This document shows, one piece after another, positions 8,520 through 17,477 of a stretch of DNA of 64,000 nt (position 1 is the stretch's first letter; the number at the start of each line of letters is the position of its first letter). The stretch lies in the NCBI GenBank assembly GCA_020072585.1, contig JAIQGL010000004.1:62001-126000 (forward strand), read 5' to 3'. This stretch comes from Terriglobia bacterium. Its GTDB lineage: Bacteria > Acidobacteriota > Terriglobia > Terriglobales > Acidobacteriaceae. The notes beneath the pieces are model-generated. The model made no database searches and was not told the origin of the DNA. It saw only the letters and a list, made by a program, of their open reading frames with translations. The position numbers and the translations under genes were made by a program.

Positions 8520-9515
8520 GTGCATTTGAGCCAGGTCGATCTCAACCTGTTCGTGGTCCTTGAGGCCATCTACCGTGAAGGCAACCTGACGCGCGCGGGC
8601 CGCCAGCTTAAACTCACGCAGCCGGCCATGAGCCACGCCCTGAAGCGCCTGCGTGAACTCCTGAAAGACCCTTTGTTCATCCGTGAGGGCGCAAACATGG
8701 TGCCCACCCCTTTCAGCCGTAACATGATCAATGAAGTGCGTCAGGCATTGCAAATCCTGGAAGTGAATCTTTATGAGAACCGCAATTTTGATCCGGCGCA
8801 TACGCGGCGTGATTTTCAAGTCGGCTTCTGGGAGCTGATGGAATCCACTATCCTCCCCTCGCTGGTCAAGGCCATGGTCAAAGCCGCGCCGGAGATTTCC
8901 ATTACCACGCTGCGGGTCAAAAGACGCGAGATTGAAACCGAGCTGGCCAGCGGAACTCTGGACCTGGCACTGGACATTCCCATTACCATGAGTGACAGCA
9001 TCCGTCACCAACCGCTGTTTTCTGATCGTGTGGTGGTGATGGCACGGGCAGGGCATCCCGCGATCAGCGGTGAACTTGATCTGGACACATATCTCCGGCA
9101 GGACCACATCCTGGTTTCTTCCCGCCGTCTGGGCCCCAGCCTGGTAGATGCGGAGTTGAATCGTAAAGGCCGGAAGCGCAGGATAGTTCTTCGCTGCCAG
9201 CACTATTTTGCGGCGTGCCGGGTGGTGGGCGAAACTGATATGTTGCTGACCATACCGGAACACTATGCGCAAATGCTCAACACCGGCTTTCATAACCGCC
9301 TGTACCCGTTTCCGCTGAAGAGCCTGCAACAGCTTGAGATCCACATGTACTGGCATGAGAGCGCGGAGAATGATCCGCCCAACCGCTGGTTGCGCGAGCA
9401 GATCAAGCAGGTGGTTGACAAGTCACTGGCTGAAGTGAGTGAACCGGAGTCGAAACGTCGGGCGCCTCCCGTAAAAAGGCGGCCGAGCGCGCGTCCATCA
9501 AGGAGAAATCAATGA
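8520..9515 (+). CDS. LysR-family transcriptional regulator
   Basis: GTG start at 8520. The 331-residue protein has an N-terminal winged helix-turn-helix (residues about 4-62: VDLNLFVVLEAIYREGNLTR, QPAMSHALKRLREL, DPLFIREG) and a C-terminal effector-binding domain. It resembles the NodD/PcaQ-like group that answers to small aromatic or acyl ligands, but the ligand cannot be named. The last residues are Arg/Pro/Lys-rich (SKRRAPPVKRRPSARPSRRN), an unusual basic tail. The stop overlaps the ATG of the alcohol dehydrogenase gene (ATGA), so the regulator is coupled to that enzyme. It probably controls the acyl-CoA dehydrogenase on one side and the dehydrogenase/thiolase block on the other (inference). 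Confidence 0.88.
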   Translation: MHLSQVDLNLFVVLEAIYREGNLTRAGRQLKLTQPAMSHALKRLRELLKDPLFIREGANMVPTPFSRNMINEVRQALQILEVNLYENRNFDPAHTRRDFQVGFWELMESTILPSLVKAMVKAAPEISITTLRVKRREIETELASGTLDLALDIPITMSDSIRHQPLFSDRVVVMARAGHPAISGELDLDTYLRQDHILVSSRRLGPSLVDAELNRKGRKRRIVLRCQHYFAACRVVGETDMLLTIPEHYAQMLNTGFHNRLYPFPLKSLQQLEIHMYWHESAENDPPNRWLREQIKQVVDKSLAEVSEPESKRRAPPVKRRPSARPSRRNQ

Positions 9516-10528
9516 AAGCCGCAGTCTTGCAGGAATTGAAAAAGCCCCTGACGTTTGCGGAGATTGAACGTCCCCGGCCCGGCGACGATGACGTATTGAT
9601 CCAGGTGGAAGCCTGCGGTGTCTGCCACTCTGATTTGTCCATTGCTGACGGTGACTGGAAGCAGTTTGCCGCCATCACCAAGACGCCGCTCGTGCTGGGA
9701 CATGAAGTCGCGGGCCGGGTGGTGGAAGCGGGTTCCGCGGTCCGCGACCTCAAAATTGGTGACCGCGTCGGCGTACCCTGGATTTACTGGAGCTGCGGCG
9801 AGTGCGAGTTCTGCCGTGAAGGCTATGAAAATCTCTGCTCGAAACAGAAGATCACGGGCTTGACCGTGGATGGAGGCTATGCGGAATTTGTGAAAGCACC
9901 GGCCAGCCACGCCACAAAAATTCCTGACGCGGTGTCTTCCGTCCAGGCCGCGCCTCTCTTCTGCGCGGGTGTGACGGTCTATCGCGCCATCAAGCAGGCC
10001 AAGCCGCAGCGCGGACAGCGGTTGGCTGTCTTCGGTATCGGCGGACTCGGACATCTGGCCATTCAAGTCGCCGTGCATCTGGGGCTTGAAGTTACGGCCG
10101 TTGACGTTGCTGACGACAAGCTGGTACTGGCCAAGGCACTTGGCGCCACCAATACTTTCAACTCTACCACCACCAACGTGGTGAAAGAACTGCGCCGCCG
10201 CGGCAGCGCACACATCGTGCTGGTTGCATCCGGTTCCAAAGCGGCGTATGACACTGCGTTTTATTGCGTGCGTCCCACCGGTACTCTGCTTGCTGTGGGA
10301 TTGCCGTCGGCTGAAATTTCTTTTCCCGCCATCATCATGGCCGCTGGCGAGGTCAACATCAAGGCTTCAGCAGTCGGTACGCGAGAAGATTTGCGCGAGG
10401 TATTGGCCATGGCTGCCGCGGGGAAACTTACCTGCCAGGTGGCCACGCGTCCCCTGGCTGACGCCAACACGGTCCTTGATGAAATGCGTGGCGGCAAAGT
10501 TTCCGGGCGCATCGTTCTCACCATGTAG
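9512..10528 (+). CDS. Zinc-dependent alcohol dehydrogenase (MDR family, AdhP-like)
   Basis: The 338-residue medium-chain dehydrogenase keeps the catalytic zinc ligands Cys38 (GVCHSD) and His64-Glu65 (GHE), and the structural zinc cysteines 95, 98, 101 and 109 (CGECEFC...C). The NAD(P) Rossmann loop reads GIGGLGHLAIQVA, as in AdhP and cinnamyl-alcohol-type enzymes. It interconverts an alcohol and an aldehyde with NAD(P). It is coupled by a 4-base overlap to the LysR gene and is followed by a thiolase and an acyl-CoA dehydrogenase. A plausible role is oxidation of an alcohol that enters beta-oxidation (inference). Confidence 0.9.
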   Translation: MKAAVLQELKKPLTFAEIERPRPGDDDVLIQVEACGVCHSDLSIADGDWKQFAAITKTPLVLGHEVAGRVVEAGSAVRDLKIGDRVGVPWIYWSCGECEFCREGYENLCSKQKITGLTVDGGYAEFVKAPASHATKIPDAVSSVQAAPLFCAGVTVYRAIKQAKPQRGQRLAVFGIGGLGHLAIQVAVHLGLEVTAVDVADDKLVLAKALGATNTFNSTTTNVVKELRRRGSAHIVLVASGSKAAYDTAFYCVRPTGTLLAVGLPSAEISFPAIIMAAGEVNIKASAVGTREDLREVLAMAAAGKLTCQVATRPLADANTVLDEMRGGKVSGRIVLTM

Positions 10529-10601
10529 ATGGAAGCCCTGTTCTTGCCCTGCGGCCATCTGCGCTGATTTATATTGGACTAAAGAGCATTTGAGAGGATA
10601 G

Positions 10602-11789
10602 ATGAGAGAAGCTGTTGTGGTTACAAGCTCGCGCACGGCGCTGGCAAAATCATTTCGTGGATCTTTTAATGCGACGCGCCCAGACGATCTGGCGGCGCAC
10701 TGCATTCAAGACGTGCTGCGCAAGACGCCGAAGCTCGATCCCAGTGAGATAGAAGATGTTGTCCTTGGCTGCGGGCAGCCGCATGGGCCGCAAGGTCACA
10801 ATGTGGCGCGTGTCTCCGCCATGCTCGCCGGGCTTCCGTCTTCCGTTGCCGGCGCCACGGTCAACCGGTTTTGTTCTTCCGGCCTGCAAGCCATTGCTAT
10901 TGTGGCGCACCAGATTATCCATGAGGGCGTTGATGCGGCGATCGGCGGCGGCGTAGAGAGCATCAGCATGGCGGTCCGTGACAGCAGCCCCAATCCGCGG
11001 CTGCAGGAAACCATGCCTGGTGTTTACATGGTGATGGGCGATACGGCGGAAGTGGTGGCCAAACGCTACAAGGTCAGCCGCCAGGTGCAGGATGAATATT
11101 CGCTGCTCAGCCAGCAGCGCACCGCCCGCGCGCAACAGGAAGGTTTTTTCCAAAAAGAGATTGCGCCCATCAAAGTGACCAAGGCGCTTCTGGACAAAAA
11201 GACCAATGAGGTCGTGGGTAGAGAAGAAGTTCTTGCCGACAAAGACGAGTGCAACCGTCCGGATACGACTCTTGAAGGACTGCTGGCGCTCAAGCCGCAT
11301 TTTGATCCGCACAGCGGACAGGGATCAGTCACTGCCGGCAACTCGTCGCAGCTTTCTGACGGTGCTTCGGCAACGCTGGTGATGTCACGCCAGCGTGCCG
11401 ACCAGCTCGGCATTCCATACCAGCTGATCTTCCGCGGGTTCCAGGTCGCTGGTTGCAATGCTGACGAAATGGGGATCGGCCCCATCTACGCGATTCCCAA
11501 GCTGCTTCAACGCTCCGGGCTAAAGATGGGTGACATCGACATCTGGGAACTCAACGAAGCCTTCGCTGTTCAGGTTGTTTATTGCCGCGACCAGCTCGGC
11601 ATAGATCCCGCAAAGCTGAACGTGAACGGCGGCTCGATTGCCATTGGGCATCCATTCGGCATGACCGGTTCGCGCATGGTGGGTACCATGGCCAATGAGA
11701 TGGAGCGGCGCAAACATCGCTACGGCGTCGTGACTATGTGTGTTGGCGGCGGACAGGGAGCGGCCGGACTTTTCGAGCGTGCCAGTTAA
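10602..11789 (+). CDS. Thiolase (acetyl-CoA C-acyltransferase)
   Basis: The 395-residue protein has the three thiolase motifs: acylated Cys91 in NRFCSSGLQ, the catalytic His near residue 350 in GGSIAIGHPFGMTGSR, and the second Cys near 380 in CVGGGQGAAG. It cleaves 3-ketoacyl-CoA with CoA, or condenses two acetyl-CoA in reverse. The start at 10602 follows GAGAGGATAG. The neighbours (alcohol dehydrogenase before, acyl-CoA dehydrogenase 15 bases after) favour the degradative role. FadA- and AtoB-type enzymes cannot be told apart here, so no symbol is given. Confidence 0.9.
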   Translation: MREAVVVTSSRTALAKSFRGSFNATRPDDLAAHCIQDVLRKTPKLDPSEIEDVVLGCGQPHGPQGHNVARVSAMLAGLPSSVAGATVNRFCSSGLQAIAIVAHQIIHEGVDAAIGGGVESISMAVRDSSPNPRLQETMPGVYMVMGDTAEVVAKRYKVSRQVQDEYSLLSQQRTARAQQEGFFQKEIAPIKVTKALLDKKTNEVVGREEVLADKDECNRPDTTLEGLLALKPHFDPHSGQGSVTAGNSSQLSDGASATLVMSRQRADQLGIPYQLIFRGFQVAGCNADEMGIGPIYAIPKLLQRSGLKMGDIDIWELNEAFAVQVVYCRDQLGIDPAKLNVNGGSIAIGHPFGMTGSRMVGTMANEMERRKHRYGVVTMCVGGGQGAAGLFERAS

Positions 11790-11804
11790 CCCAAGGAGTT
11801 TTTT

Positions 11805-13565
11805 ATGGCAACAACCACTTCCCCCCACACTGCCAGAAAAGGCGCGGCATTTCTGCTGGAAGACGTAACGCCGGAAGAAGTTTTTACGCGTGAAGACCTG
11901 AGCGAAGAGCACATTGCGATCGGGCGGACAGTGGAAGAGTTCTGGGCCAATGAAGTTGAGCCGAATCTGCCGGCCATCCGCCAGAAAAAACCCGGCGTGG
12001 CGCTGGATGTCCTGAGAAAGTCTGCCAAGCTGGGCTTTTTAGGTATCTCCGTGCCAGAGAAGTTCGGCGGCATGGAGATGGACCTGCCCTCCGTGATGGT
12101 GGTAGCCGAGGTGATGGGGCGCGACGCATCGTACGCCGGCTGGCACTCCGCGCATACCGGAATCGGTTCGCTGCCGATTTTGTTTTTTGGCACCGAGCAG
12201 CAAAAGCAGAAATATCTTCCCCAACTGGTCAAGGGAGATTTGCTGGCGGCGTATGCGCTCACCGAACCGCTTGCCGGCTCTGATGCGCTGGCTGCGCGCA
12301 CGCGCGCCGACCTGAGCCCTGACTGCAAGCACTACATCCTGAACGGCCAGAAGATGTGGATCACCAACGGCGGCGCTGCTGATCTCTTCATTGTGTTTGC
12401 CAAGGTAGGCGGAGAGAAGTTCACGGCATTCATTGTTGAGCGCGCTTTCGGCGGTCTTACCAGCGGCGCGGAAGAGCATAAAATGGGAATCCAGGGCAGC
12501 TCAACCACGGCCATCTACTTTGACAATGTGAAGGTGCCGGTGGAGAACGTGCTCGGCGAAATCGGTCGCGGCCATGTGATCGCTTTCAACATCCTGAATA
12601 TTGGCCGGCTCAAGCTGGGTCCGGCCGTGATGGGCGGTGCCAAGAATATTCTGAGCACCAGCATCAAATACGCAAAACAACGCAAGGCTTTCGGTTTGCC
12701 CATCGCCAAATTTGGCGCGATCCAGCACAAGCTGGCAGAAATGGCGATCAGGATTTTCGCCACTGAATCCATGACATGGCGCGTAGTGGGACTGATTGAA
12801 GCGCAACTGAGCAGCGCGGGGCATGACTCTTCTGATTCGGCTAAAGCGGAGTTGAAGGCCGTGGAAGAGTACGCCGCTGAATGCTCCATGGTAAAAGTTT
12901 TTGCTGCGGAGATGCTGGACTACGTGGCCGACGAGGGCGTCCAGATTCATGGCGGATACGGTTTTCACCAGGATTACGCGGTGGAGCGCGCCTATCGTGA
13001 TGCGCGCATCAATCGTCTCTTTGAGGGTACCAGTGAGATTAACCGGCTCGTGATTTCGGGCATGCCGCTCAAGCGGGCCGCGCGCGGCGTGCTGCCGCTG
13101 CTTGAAGCCGCGCACAGGGAGCTAAACAACAGCAGTCAAGAGACGAACGGCGCTGATCCGGAAATGCAGTTGGTCCGGAATGCCAAAAAGATTTCTCTGT
13201 TCACGCTGGGAGTTGCGCAACAAAAGCATGGCGCCGAACTGGAGAAGCAGCAGGAAGTGGTGATGAGCCTCTCAGATCTCTTTATGGAAACGTTTGCGAT
13301 GGAATCAACCCTGCTGCGCAGCCGCAAGCTCGTGGCGACTGGCAAGAACACTGCCAGCGACATCTGTGCGGTCTTCCTGCGTGACGCGATGACCAGAATC
13401 CAGGCCGCCTCGCAGAATGTGCTGGGCGCGAGCTCTGAAGGCAAGGATCTTGAGAGTTACATGACTAGGCTGAGGTCCTGTGCCAGCTATGAGCCTGTGA
13501 ACGCGGTCACGCTGCGCCGCAATATCGCTGAACGCTTGCTCGGAAGTGAGCGTTACTTTTTCTAG
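11805..13565 (+). CDS. Long acyl-CoA dehydrogenase with C-terminal extension (VLCAD/ACAD9-like)
   Basis: At 586 residues this is longer than the usual 380-residue soluble enzymes. The extra helical domain of about 150 residues after the catalytic core is as in mitochondrial VLCAD/ACAD9 and many acidobacterial homologues. Core motifs are AYALTEPLAGSDALAARTRA, the flavin segment QKMWITNGG, and RAYRDARINRLFEGTSEINR with the catalytic Glu near 407. A strong AAGGAG site precedes the ATG. It introduces the first double bond into a long acyl-CoA and reduces ETF; the extension may mediate membrane or partner contact. It follows the thiolase by 15 bases and is the last gene of the catabolic group. Confidence 0.92.
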   Translation: MATTTSPHTARKGAAFLLEDVTPEEVFTREDLSEEHIAIGRTVEEFWANEVEPNLPAIRQKKPGVALDVLRKSAKLGFLGISVPEKFGGMEMDLPSVMVVAEVMGRDASYAGWHSAHTGIGSLPILFFGTEQQKQKYLPQLVKGDLLAAYALTEPLAGSDALAARTRADLSPDCKHYILNGQKMWITNGGAADLFIVFAKVGGEKFTAFIVERAFGGLTSGAEEHKMGIQGSSTTAIYFDNVKVPVENVLGEIGRGHVIAFNILNIGRLKLGPAVMGGAKNILSTSIKYAKQRKAFGLPIAKFGAIQHKLAEMAIRIFATESMTWRVVGLIEAQLSSAGHDSSDSAKAELKAVEEYAAECSMVKVFAAEMLDYVADEGVQIHGGYGFHQDYAVERAYRDARINRLFEGTSEINRLVISGMPLKRAARGVLPLLEAAHRELNNSSQETNGADPEMQLVRNAKKISLFTLGVAQQKHGAELEKQQEVVMSLSDLFMETFAMESTLLRSRKLVATGKNTASDICAVFLRDAMTRIQAASQNVLGASSEGKDLESYMTRLRSCASYEPVNAVTLRRNIAERLLGSERYFF

Positions 13566-13668
13566 CGGGCATACCTTGTGGCCCATGTTCGTCGTTCGTG
13601 GATGCGCGCCTGGAGAGACGGTTTGTTGGTATAAATACAGGAACTCTCGCTTAACAGGAGAAGGCCAC

Positions 13669-14214
13669 ATGGTCATCGGCATTGTGACTGCGGCTGTCGT
13701 TGTACTGTTCGTCGCGGTGGTGGCGACGCGCCCTGCGGATTTTCGTGTTACGCGCAGCACTACAATCTCCGCTCCGCCTCTGGTCGTGTTTGCGCAGGTC
13801 AATGATTTTCACAACTGGAGTGGCTGGTCTCCGTGGGCGCGGCTTGATCCGGGAATGAAGACCACCTATGAAGGGCCGGCGGCTGGGACTGGCGCAGTCT
13901 ATACCTGGGTCGGCAACAGCAAGGTTGGCGAAGGGCGCATGACAATCACGGAAAGCCGTCCGGGCAGTCTTGTCCAGATCAAGCTGGAATTCCTGAAGCC
14001 GTTTGCCGCTACCAACACCGCGGAATTTACTTTCCAACCGCAGGAAAACCTGACCGCTGTAACGTGGAACATGACCGGCAAGAAGAACTTTGTAACCAAG
14101 GTAATCGGCCTTGTCATGAACATGGACAAAATGCTCGGCGGCCAGTTTGAACAAGGTTTGGCGCAGATGAAATCGGTAGCGGAATTGGCGGCAGGAGCGG
14201 CGGCCGGTAAATAG
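13669..14214 (+). CDS. SRPBCC/polyketide-cyclase-like protein with N-terminal membrane helix
   Basis: The ATG at 13669 is chosen because AGGAGAAGG stands 6 bases ahead of it. The product is 181 residues. A hydrophobic helix (MVIGIVTAAVVVLFVAVVA) is followed by a START/SRPBCC fold beginning RPADFRVTRSTTISAPPLVV and NDFHNWSGWSPWARLDP. This is the common 'polyketide cyclase' or AHA1-like group, which binds hydrophobic ligands; no specific reaction is known for it. It has its own ribosome site 103 bases after the acyl-CoA dehydrogenase and is convergent with the kinase gene, so it may be monocistronic. Confidence 0.78.
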   Translation: MVIGIVTAAVVVLFVAVVATRPADFRVTRSTTISAPPLVVFAQVNDFHNWSGWSPWARLDPGMKTTYEGPAAGTGAVYTWVGNSKVGEGRMTITESRPGSLVQIKLEFLKPFAATNTAEFTFQPQENLTAVTWNMTGKKNFVTKVIGLVMNMDKMLGGQFEQGLAQMKSVAELAAGAAAGK

Positions 14215-14248
14215 CGCCATACACCCTGTTCCCAGCTGGAATCGCCTG

Positions 14249-16909
14249 CTATTTCGTTTTTGCGGCTGCGAGCTCCCTGGCGTGAACCACCAGGGCTTCA
14301 AAGCGTGGATCGCCACGGAGTGAATTAAGGTCGGAATCCTTTTCCATGCTCAGATCCATGCCCCTGGCCAGCCCATGATCGATGGCCTGGCGAAGAAGCT
14401 CTAGCGCTTCTTCGCGTTTACCTTGGCGCGCTTCCATGCAGGCAAGATTGTATTTGGCGATAGCGGTATCAGGGTGCTCCGGGCCCAGGACGCGGCCGCG
14501 AGCTTCGTACGCTGCGCGTTCCAATTTCTCTGCTTCAGCGAAACGTCCTTGCCGTTGCAAACTTCCGGCCAGGTTGTCCATAGACTTCAGCGTGTTCGGA
14601 TGTTCTGGCCCAAGAATGCGACGTTGAGCATCAAGGGCCTCTCGTTGCAGCTTCTCGGCTTCGGCATAGCGGCCTTGCATATCCACGGTCCAGGCAAGAT
14701 TGTTCATCGATGCCAGGGTGTCGGGGTGCTCCGTTCCCAGCACACGGCGTTGAATCTCCAGCGCGTTCCGCTGCAACGCTTCAGCTTCAATGTAGCGGTC
14801 AAGTGCAAGCAGCGTCGCAACCAGGCTGTTAATGGTCTTTAACGTAAGCGGGTGTTCTGGGCCCAAAACTCTACGCCGGATATCGAGTGTTTCCCTCTGT
14901 ACCTTCTCCGCTTCGTCGTATCGGCCTTCCGCAGACAAGGTCCAGGCCAGACTATTCAGTGACAGCAGCGTATCCGGGTGCTCCGGCCCCAGCACCCTGC
15001 GGCGAATCTCAACCACCTTCCGCTGTAGAGCTTCCGCTTCGGCGTACTGCGCCTCACCATCCAGCGTGGTTGTGAGACTGTGGATTGATGACAAAGTGTC
15101 TGGGTGCTCTGGCCCCAGTGTCCTGCGGCGGATCTCAAGCGCCTGACGGTACAGCTTCTCTGCTTCAGGATAGCGGGCCTGATAGCCCAGAGCTTCTGCC
15201 AGATGGGCCATGGATCGCGCCGTGTCAGGATGCTCCGGCCCCAGTACCTGGGTGCGCAGTTGAAGAACTTCTCTGTGCAGCTTCTCTGACTCTGTGTAGT
15301 GTCCTTCGCGGCTGAGCACCCAGCCTAAGCCATCCAGTGAATTCAGCGTTTGCGGGTTTCTTGGGCCAAGAACGCGTCGCCGTGTGTCAGCGGAACTTCG
15401 CAAAAGCGAATCTGCGCGCGAGTACAGCCCCAGATTCTTGTAAACATTTCCCATCACATCCATCATCTGTGCCTGGAGTTCAGGGTCTTGCGCGAGTCCA
15501 GAGTCCACATCACGGGAAGCTTGATCCAGGATTTCACGGGCGGTAATACTGTTGCCCCGCGCTTCGCTGGGGTCAGAAACCTTGAACATGCCGCTCATGA
15601 ATTCTGTAACTCGGTCCGCGCGATCGCGTTCGCGAGTAATGCGGCGCAACTGTATTTCCTGGACAACCGCGAAGCTGGTCAACAGCACCGCCAATCCGGC
15701 TACCGCAGCCGCTCCCAACCTGTGCCGGCGAATGTATTTCCGCAGGCGATAGCCGGCGTTTGCCGGACGGGCCAGTACCGGTTCATTGTTCAGGTAGCGG
15801 CTTATGTCGGCGGATAACTCCGTAGGGGTGCCGTAGCGCCGTCCGCGGTCCTTCTCCAGCGCCTTCATCGTGATCCAATCAAGATCGCCATGAAGCAGGC
15901 TTGCTAACTGCGCGGGTTCTGTTCCACGCAGCGCCGCGCTGGAGGTGGAGGATTTCTGCTCTTGTCCCACCCGGGTGCTGGGCCGCGGCGGGTCGTCCTC
16001 ACGGACTTGCCGCAATACCTCGTGCACCGCTTTCTTCTTTGCGTCGAATGGCAAAAAACCTGTCAGCAGAACATAGAGCACCACGCCCAGTGAGTACACA
16101 TCCGTTCGCGTGTCGATGTCGTGCGTTTCCGGATCAGCCTGCTCCGGGCTCATATAGCCCGGTGTTCCAATGAAAGCTCCTGTCTGCGTGAGATAGACGG
16201 TTTTTTCGTCGAACAGAGGGCCTGCGGCTTTTGCCAGCCCAAAATCGATGATTCGCGGCGCCGGTATGCCATCCACTTCCACCACCAGAATGTTTGCCGG
16301 CTTTAGGTCGCGATGGATGATGGCCTTCTGATGGGCGTGCTGCACCCCTTCGCAGGCCCTGATGAACAGTTCAAGGCGCTCGCGGATCGTCAGTTTTTTT
16401 TCGTCGCAGTAGTCTGTGATGGGAAGGCCGGGAACATATTCCATCACCAGATATGGCTGTCCGTTGGGAGTGGAACCGGCCTCAAAAATCTTGGCGATTG
16501 CCGGATGGTCCATCATGGCCAGCGACTGCCGCTCTGAATGGAAGCGCTGCAGCAGTGCACTGTCATACATCCCGGCGCGGATGAGTTTCAGCGCGACTTG
16601 CCGCCGTACTGGCGCGGTTTGCTCCGCGAGCCATACCTGGCCCATGCCACCTTCGCCGATCTTTCTGACCAACTGATACGGGCCGATCGACTTGGGTGCC
16701 TGCATCTCTTCCAGGAAATGGTTTTGCCAGGGATTGTCCGAGAGGAGGTCTGACTGATCATGCGCAGCAAGAAGCGATTCGACCTCAGCCAGCAGCTCCG
16801 TATCTTGTCCGCAGGCATTGCGCAGAAAAGCCGTTCGCTGGTTGGGTTCCAGGTCCAGAGCAGCGCCAAAGATATCCTTAGTCCTTGCCCATCGCTGCGC
16901 CTTGTCCAT
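14249..16909 (-). CDS. Transmembrane Ser/Thr protein kinase with C-terminal TPR array
   Basis: The start at 16909 has GGGGAGGGG just upstream and overlaps the end of the sigma gene by 32 bases. The 886-residue protein has an N-terminal region, a PknB-type kinase domain (about 76-380; Gly loop GEGGMG 85-90, Lys108, HRD 199-201, DFG 222-224, activation loop to GTPGYMSPEQ), one membrane helix (about 398-416), and an outside region with eight kinesin-light-chain-like TPRs. All residues needed for catalysis are present. It should phosphorylate cytosolic targets in response to a signal or partner sensed by the TPR side. The paired ECF sigma factor is the obvious candidate partner (inference; typical in Acidobacteriota and Planctomycetota). 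Confidence 0.92.
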   Translation of the reverse strand: MDKAQRWARTKDIFGAALDLEPNQRTAFLRNACGQDTELLAEVESLLAAHDQSDLLSDNPWQNHFLEEMQAPKSIGPYQLVRKIGEGGMGQVWLAEQTAPVRRQVALKLIRAGMYDSALLQRFHSERQSLAMMDHPAIAKIFEAGSTPNGQPYLVMEYVPGLPITDYCDEKKLTIRERLELFIRACEGVQHAHQKAIIHRDLKPANILVVEVDGIPAPRIIDFGLAKAAGPLFDEKTVYLTQTGAFIGTPGYMSPEQADPETHDIDTRTDVYSLGVVLYVLLTGFLPFDAKKKAVHEVLRQVREDDPPRPSTRVGQEQKSSTSSAALRGTEPAQLASLLHGDLDWITMKALEKDRGRRYGTPTELSADISRYLNNEPVLARPANAGYRLRKYIRRHRLGAAAVAGLAVLLTSFAVVQEIQLRRITRERDRADRVTEFMSGMFKVSDPSEARGNSITAREILDQASRDVDSGLAQDPELQAQMMDVMGNVYKNLGLYSRADSLLRSSADTRRRVLGPRNPQTLNSLDGLGWVLSREGHYTESEKLHREVLQLRTQVLGPEHPDTARSMAHLAEALGYQARYPEAEKLYRQALEIRRRTLGPEHPDTLSSIHSLTTTLDGEAQYAEAEALQRKVVEIRRRVLGPEHPDTLLSLNSLAWTLSAEGRYDEAEKVQRETLDIRRRVLGPEHPLTLKTINSLVATLLALDRYIEAEALQRNALEIQRRVLGTEHPDTLASMNNLAWTVDMQGRYAEAEKLQREALDAQRRILGPEHPNTLKSMDNLAGSLQRQGRFAEAEKLERAAYEARGRVLGPEHPDTAIAKYNLACMEARQGKREEALELLRQAIDHGLARGMDLSMEKDSDLNSLRGDPRFEALVVHARELAAAKTK
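14440..15420 (-). repeat. Eight tandem 42-residue (126-bp) TPR repeats in the kinase gene
   Basis: The motif RRVLGPEHPDT and close variants recur eight times at regular 42-codon steps, each followed by a helix with A/G-RYxEAEKLxR. The DNA of the repeats is also similar (the plus strand shows GGGTGCTCCGGCCCCAG-like blocks), so the array probably grew by recent duplication and could expand or contract. The motif is that of TPR_10/TPR_12 kinesin-light-chain repeats, which bind peptides or proteins. Edges are approximate. Confidence 0.85.
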
Positions 16910-17477
16910 CTGTGCCCCTCCCCATCTCGCGTGATAGCCATGCTTTGGCCATGCTCCAGTCGCGCCCGATGGTAGCAGCGGAGACGCCCAGGACCGCGGC
17001 AATTTCTTCCACCGTCAGCCCGCCGAAGAACCGCAATTCCACAATAAGGCTCTGCTGGGGATCGAACTGTGAAAGCTGCTTCAACGCATCATCCAGCGCC
17101 ACCACATCTGTTCCCCTGGGCTGGGGCTGTTCCAGGTCCTCGCCCAGCTCCACCCTGCATTCAGCGCCGCGCTTGGCCGCGCGATGAGTTCGCGCATAGT
17201 CCACCAGAATCTGGCGCATGAGTCTGGCGGCCACGGCAACAAGGTGTTCCCGGTTCTGGGTCTGAAAAGGACCTTGTTTCACCAGCCGCAGGTAGGCCTC
17301 ATTAACCAGGGCCGTGGTCTGTAAAGTGTGTCCGGACCGCTCCCCGCGCAGATAGTGGTGGGCCAGAGCATGAAGTTCGTTATAGATCAGCGGGACCAGG
17401 GCGTTTAGGGCCTCGCGGTCTCCGGCTTTCCACTTATCAAGCAGCTCGCTGACGGATTGGGGCGGCAATTCGGGCAC
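16878..17477 (-). CDS. ECF RNA polymerase sigma factor (acidobacterial/planctomycete type)
   Basis: GTG start at 17477; 199 residues. Region 2 has AYLRLVKQGPFQTQNREHLV and RLMRQILVDYARTHRAAKRG, and region 4 has FGGLTVEEIAAVLGVSAATIGRDWSMAKAWL. This form is common in Acidobacteriota and Planctomycetota (the Sig-70_X6/ECF_SigK-like set), where the gene stands directly ahead of a TPR-kinase gene, as here. It directs RNA polymerase to a regulon that cannot be named. No anti-sigma gene is adjacent; the downstream kinase may take that control role (inference). The 3' end overlaps the kinase start. Confidence 0.88.
   Translation of the reverse strand: MPELPPQSVSELLDKWKAGDREALNALVPLIYNELHALAHHYLRGERSGHTLQTTALVNEAYLRLVKQGPFQTQNREHLVAVAARLMRQILVDYARTHRAAKRGAECRVELGEDLEQPQPRGTDVVALDDALKQLSQFDPQQSLIVELRFFGGLTVEEIAAVLGVSAATIGRDWSMAKAWLSREMGRGTDGQGAAMGKD

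Noticed and set aside
13546-13668. N-terminal extension of the SRPBCC protein overlapping the acyl-CoA dehydrogenase end
   Set aside because: Strong AGGAGAAGG site and membrane helix start at 13669.
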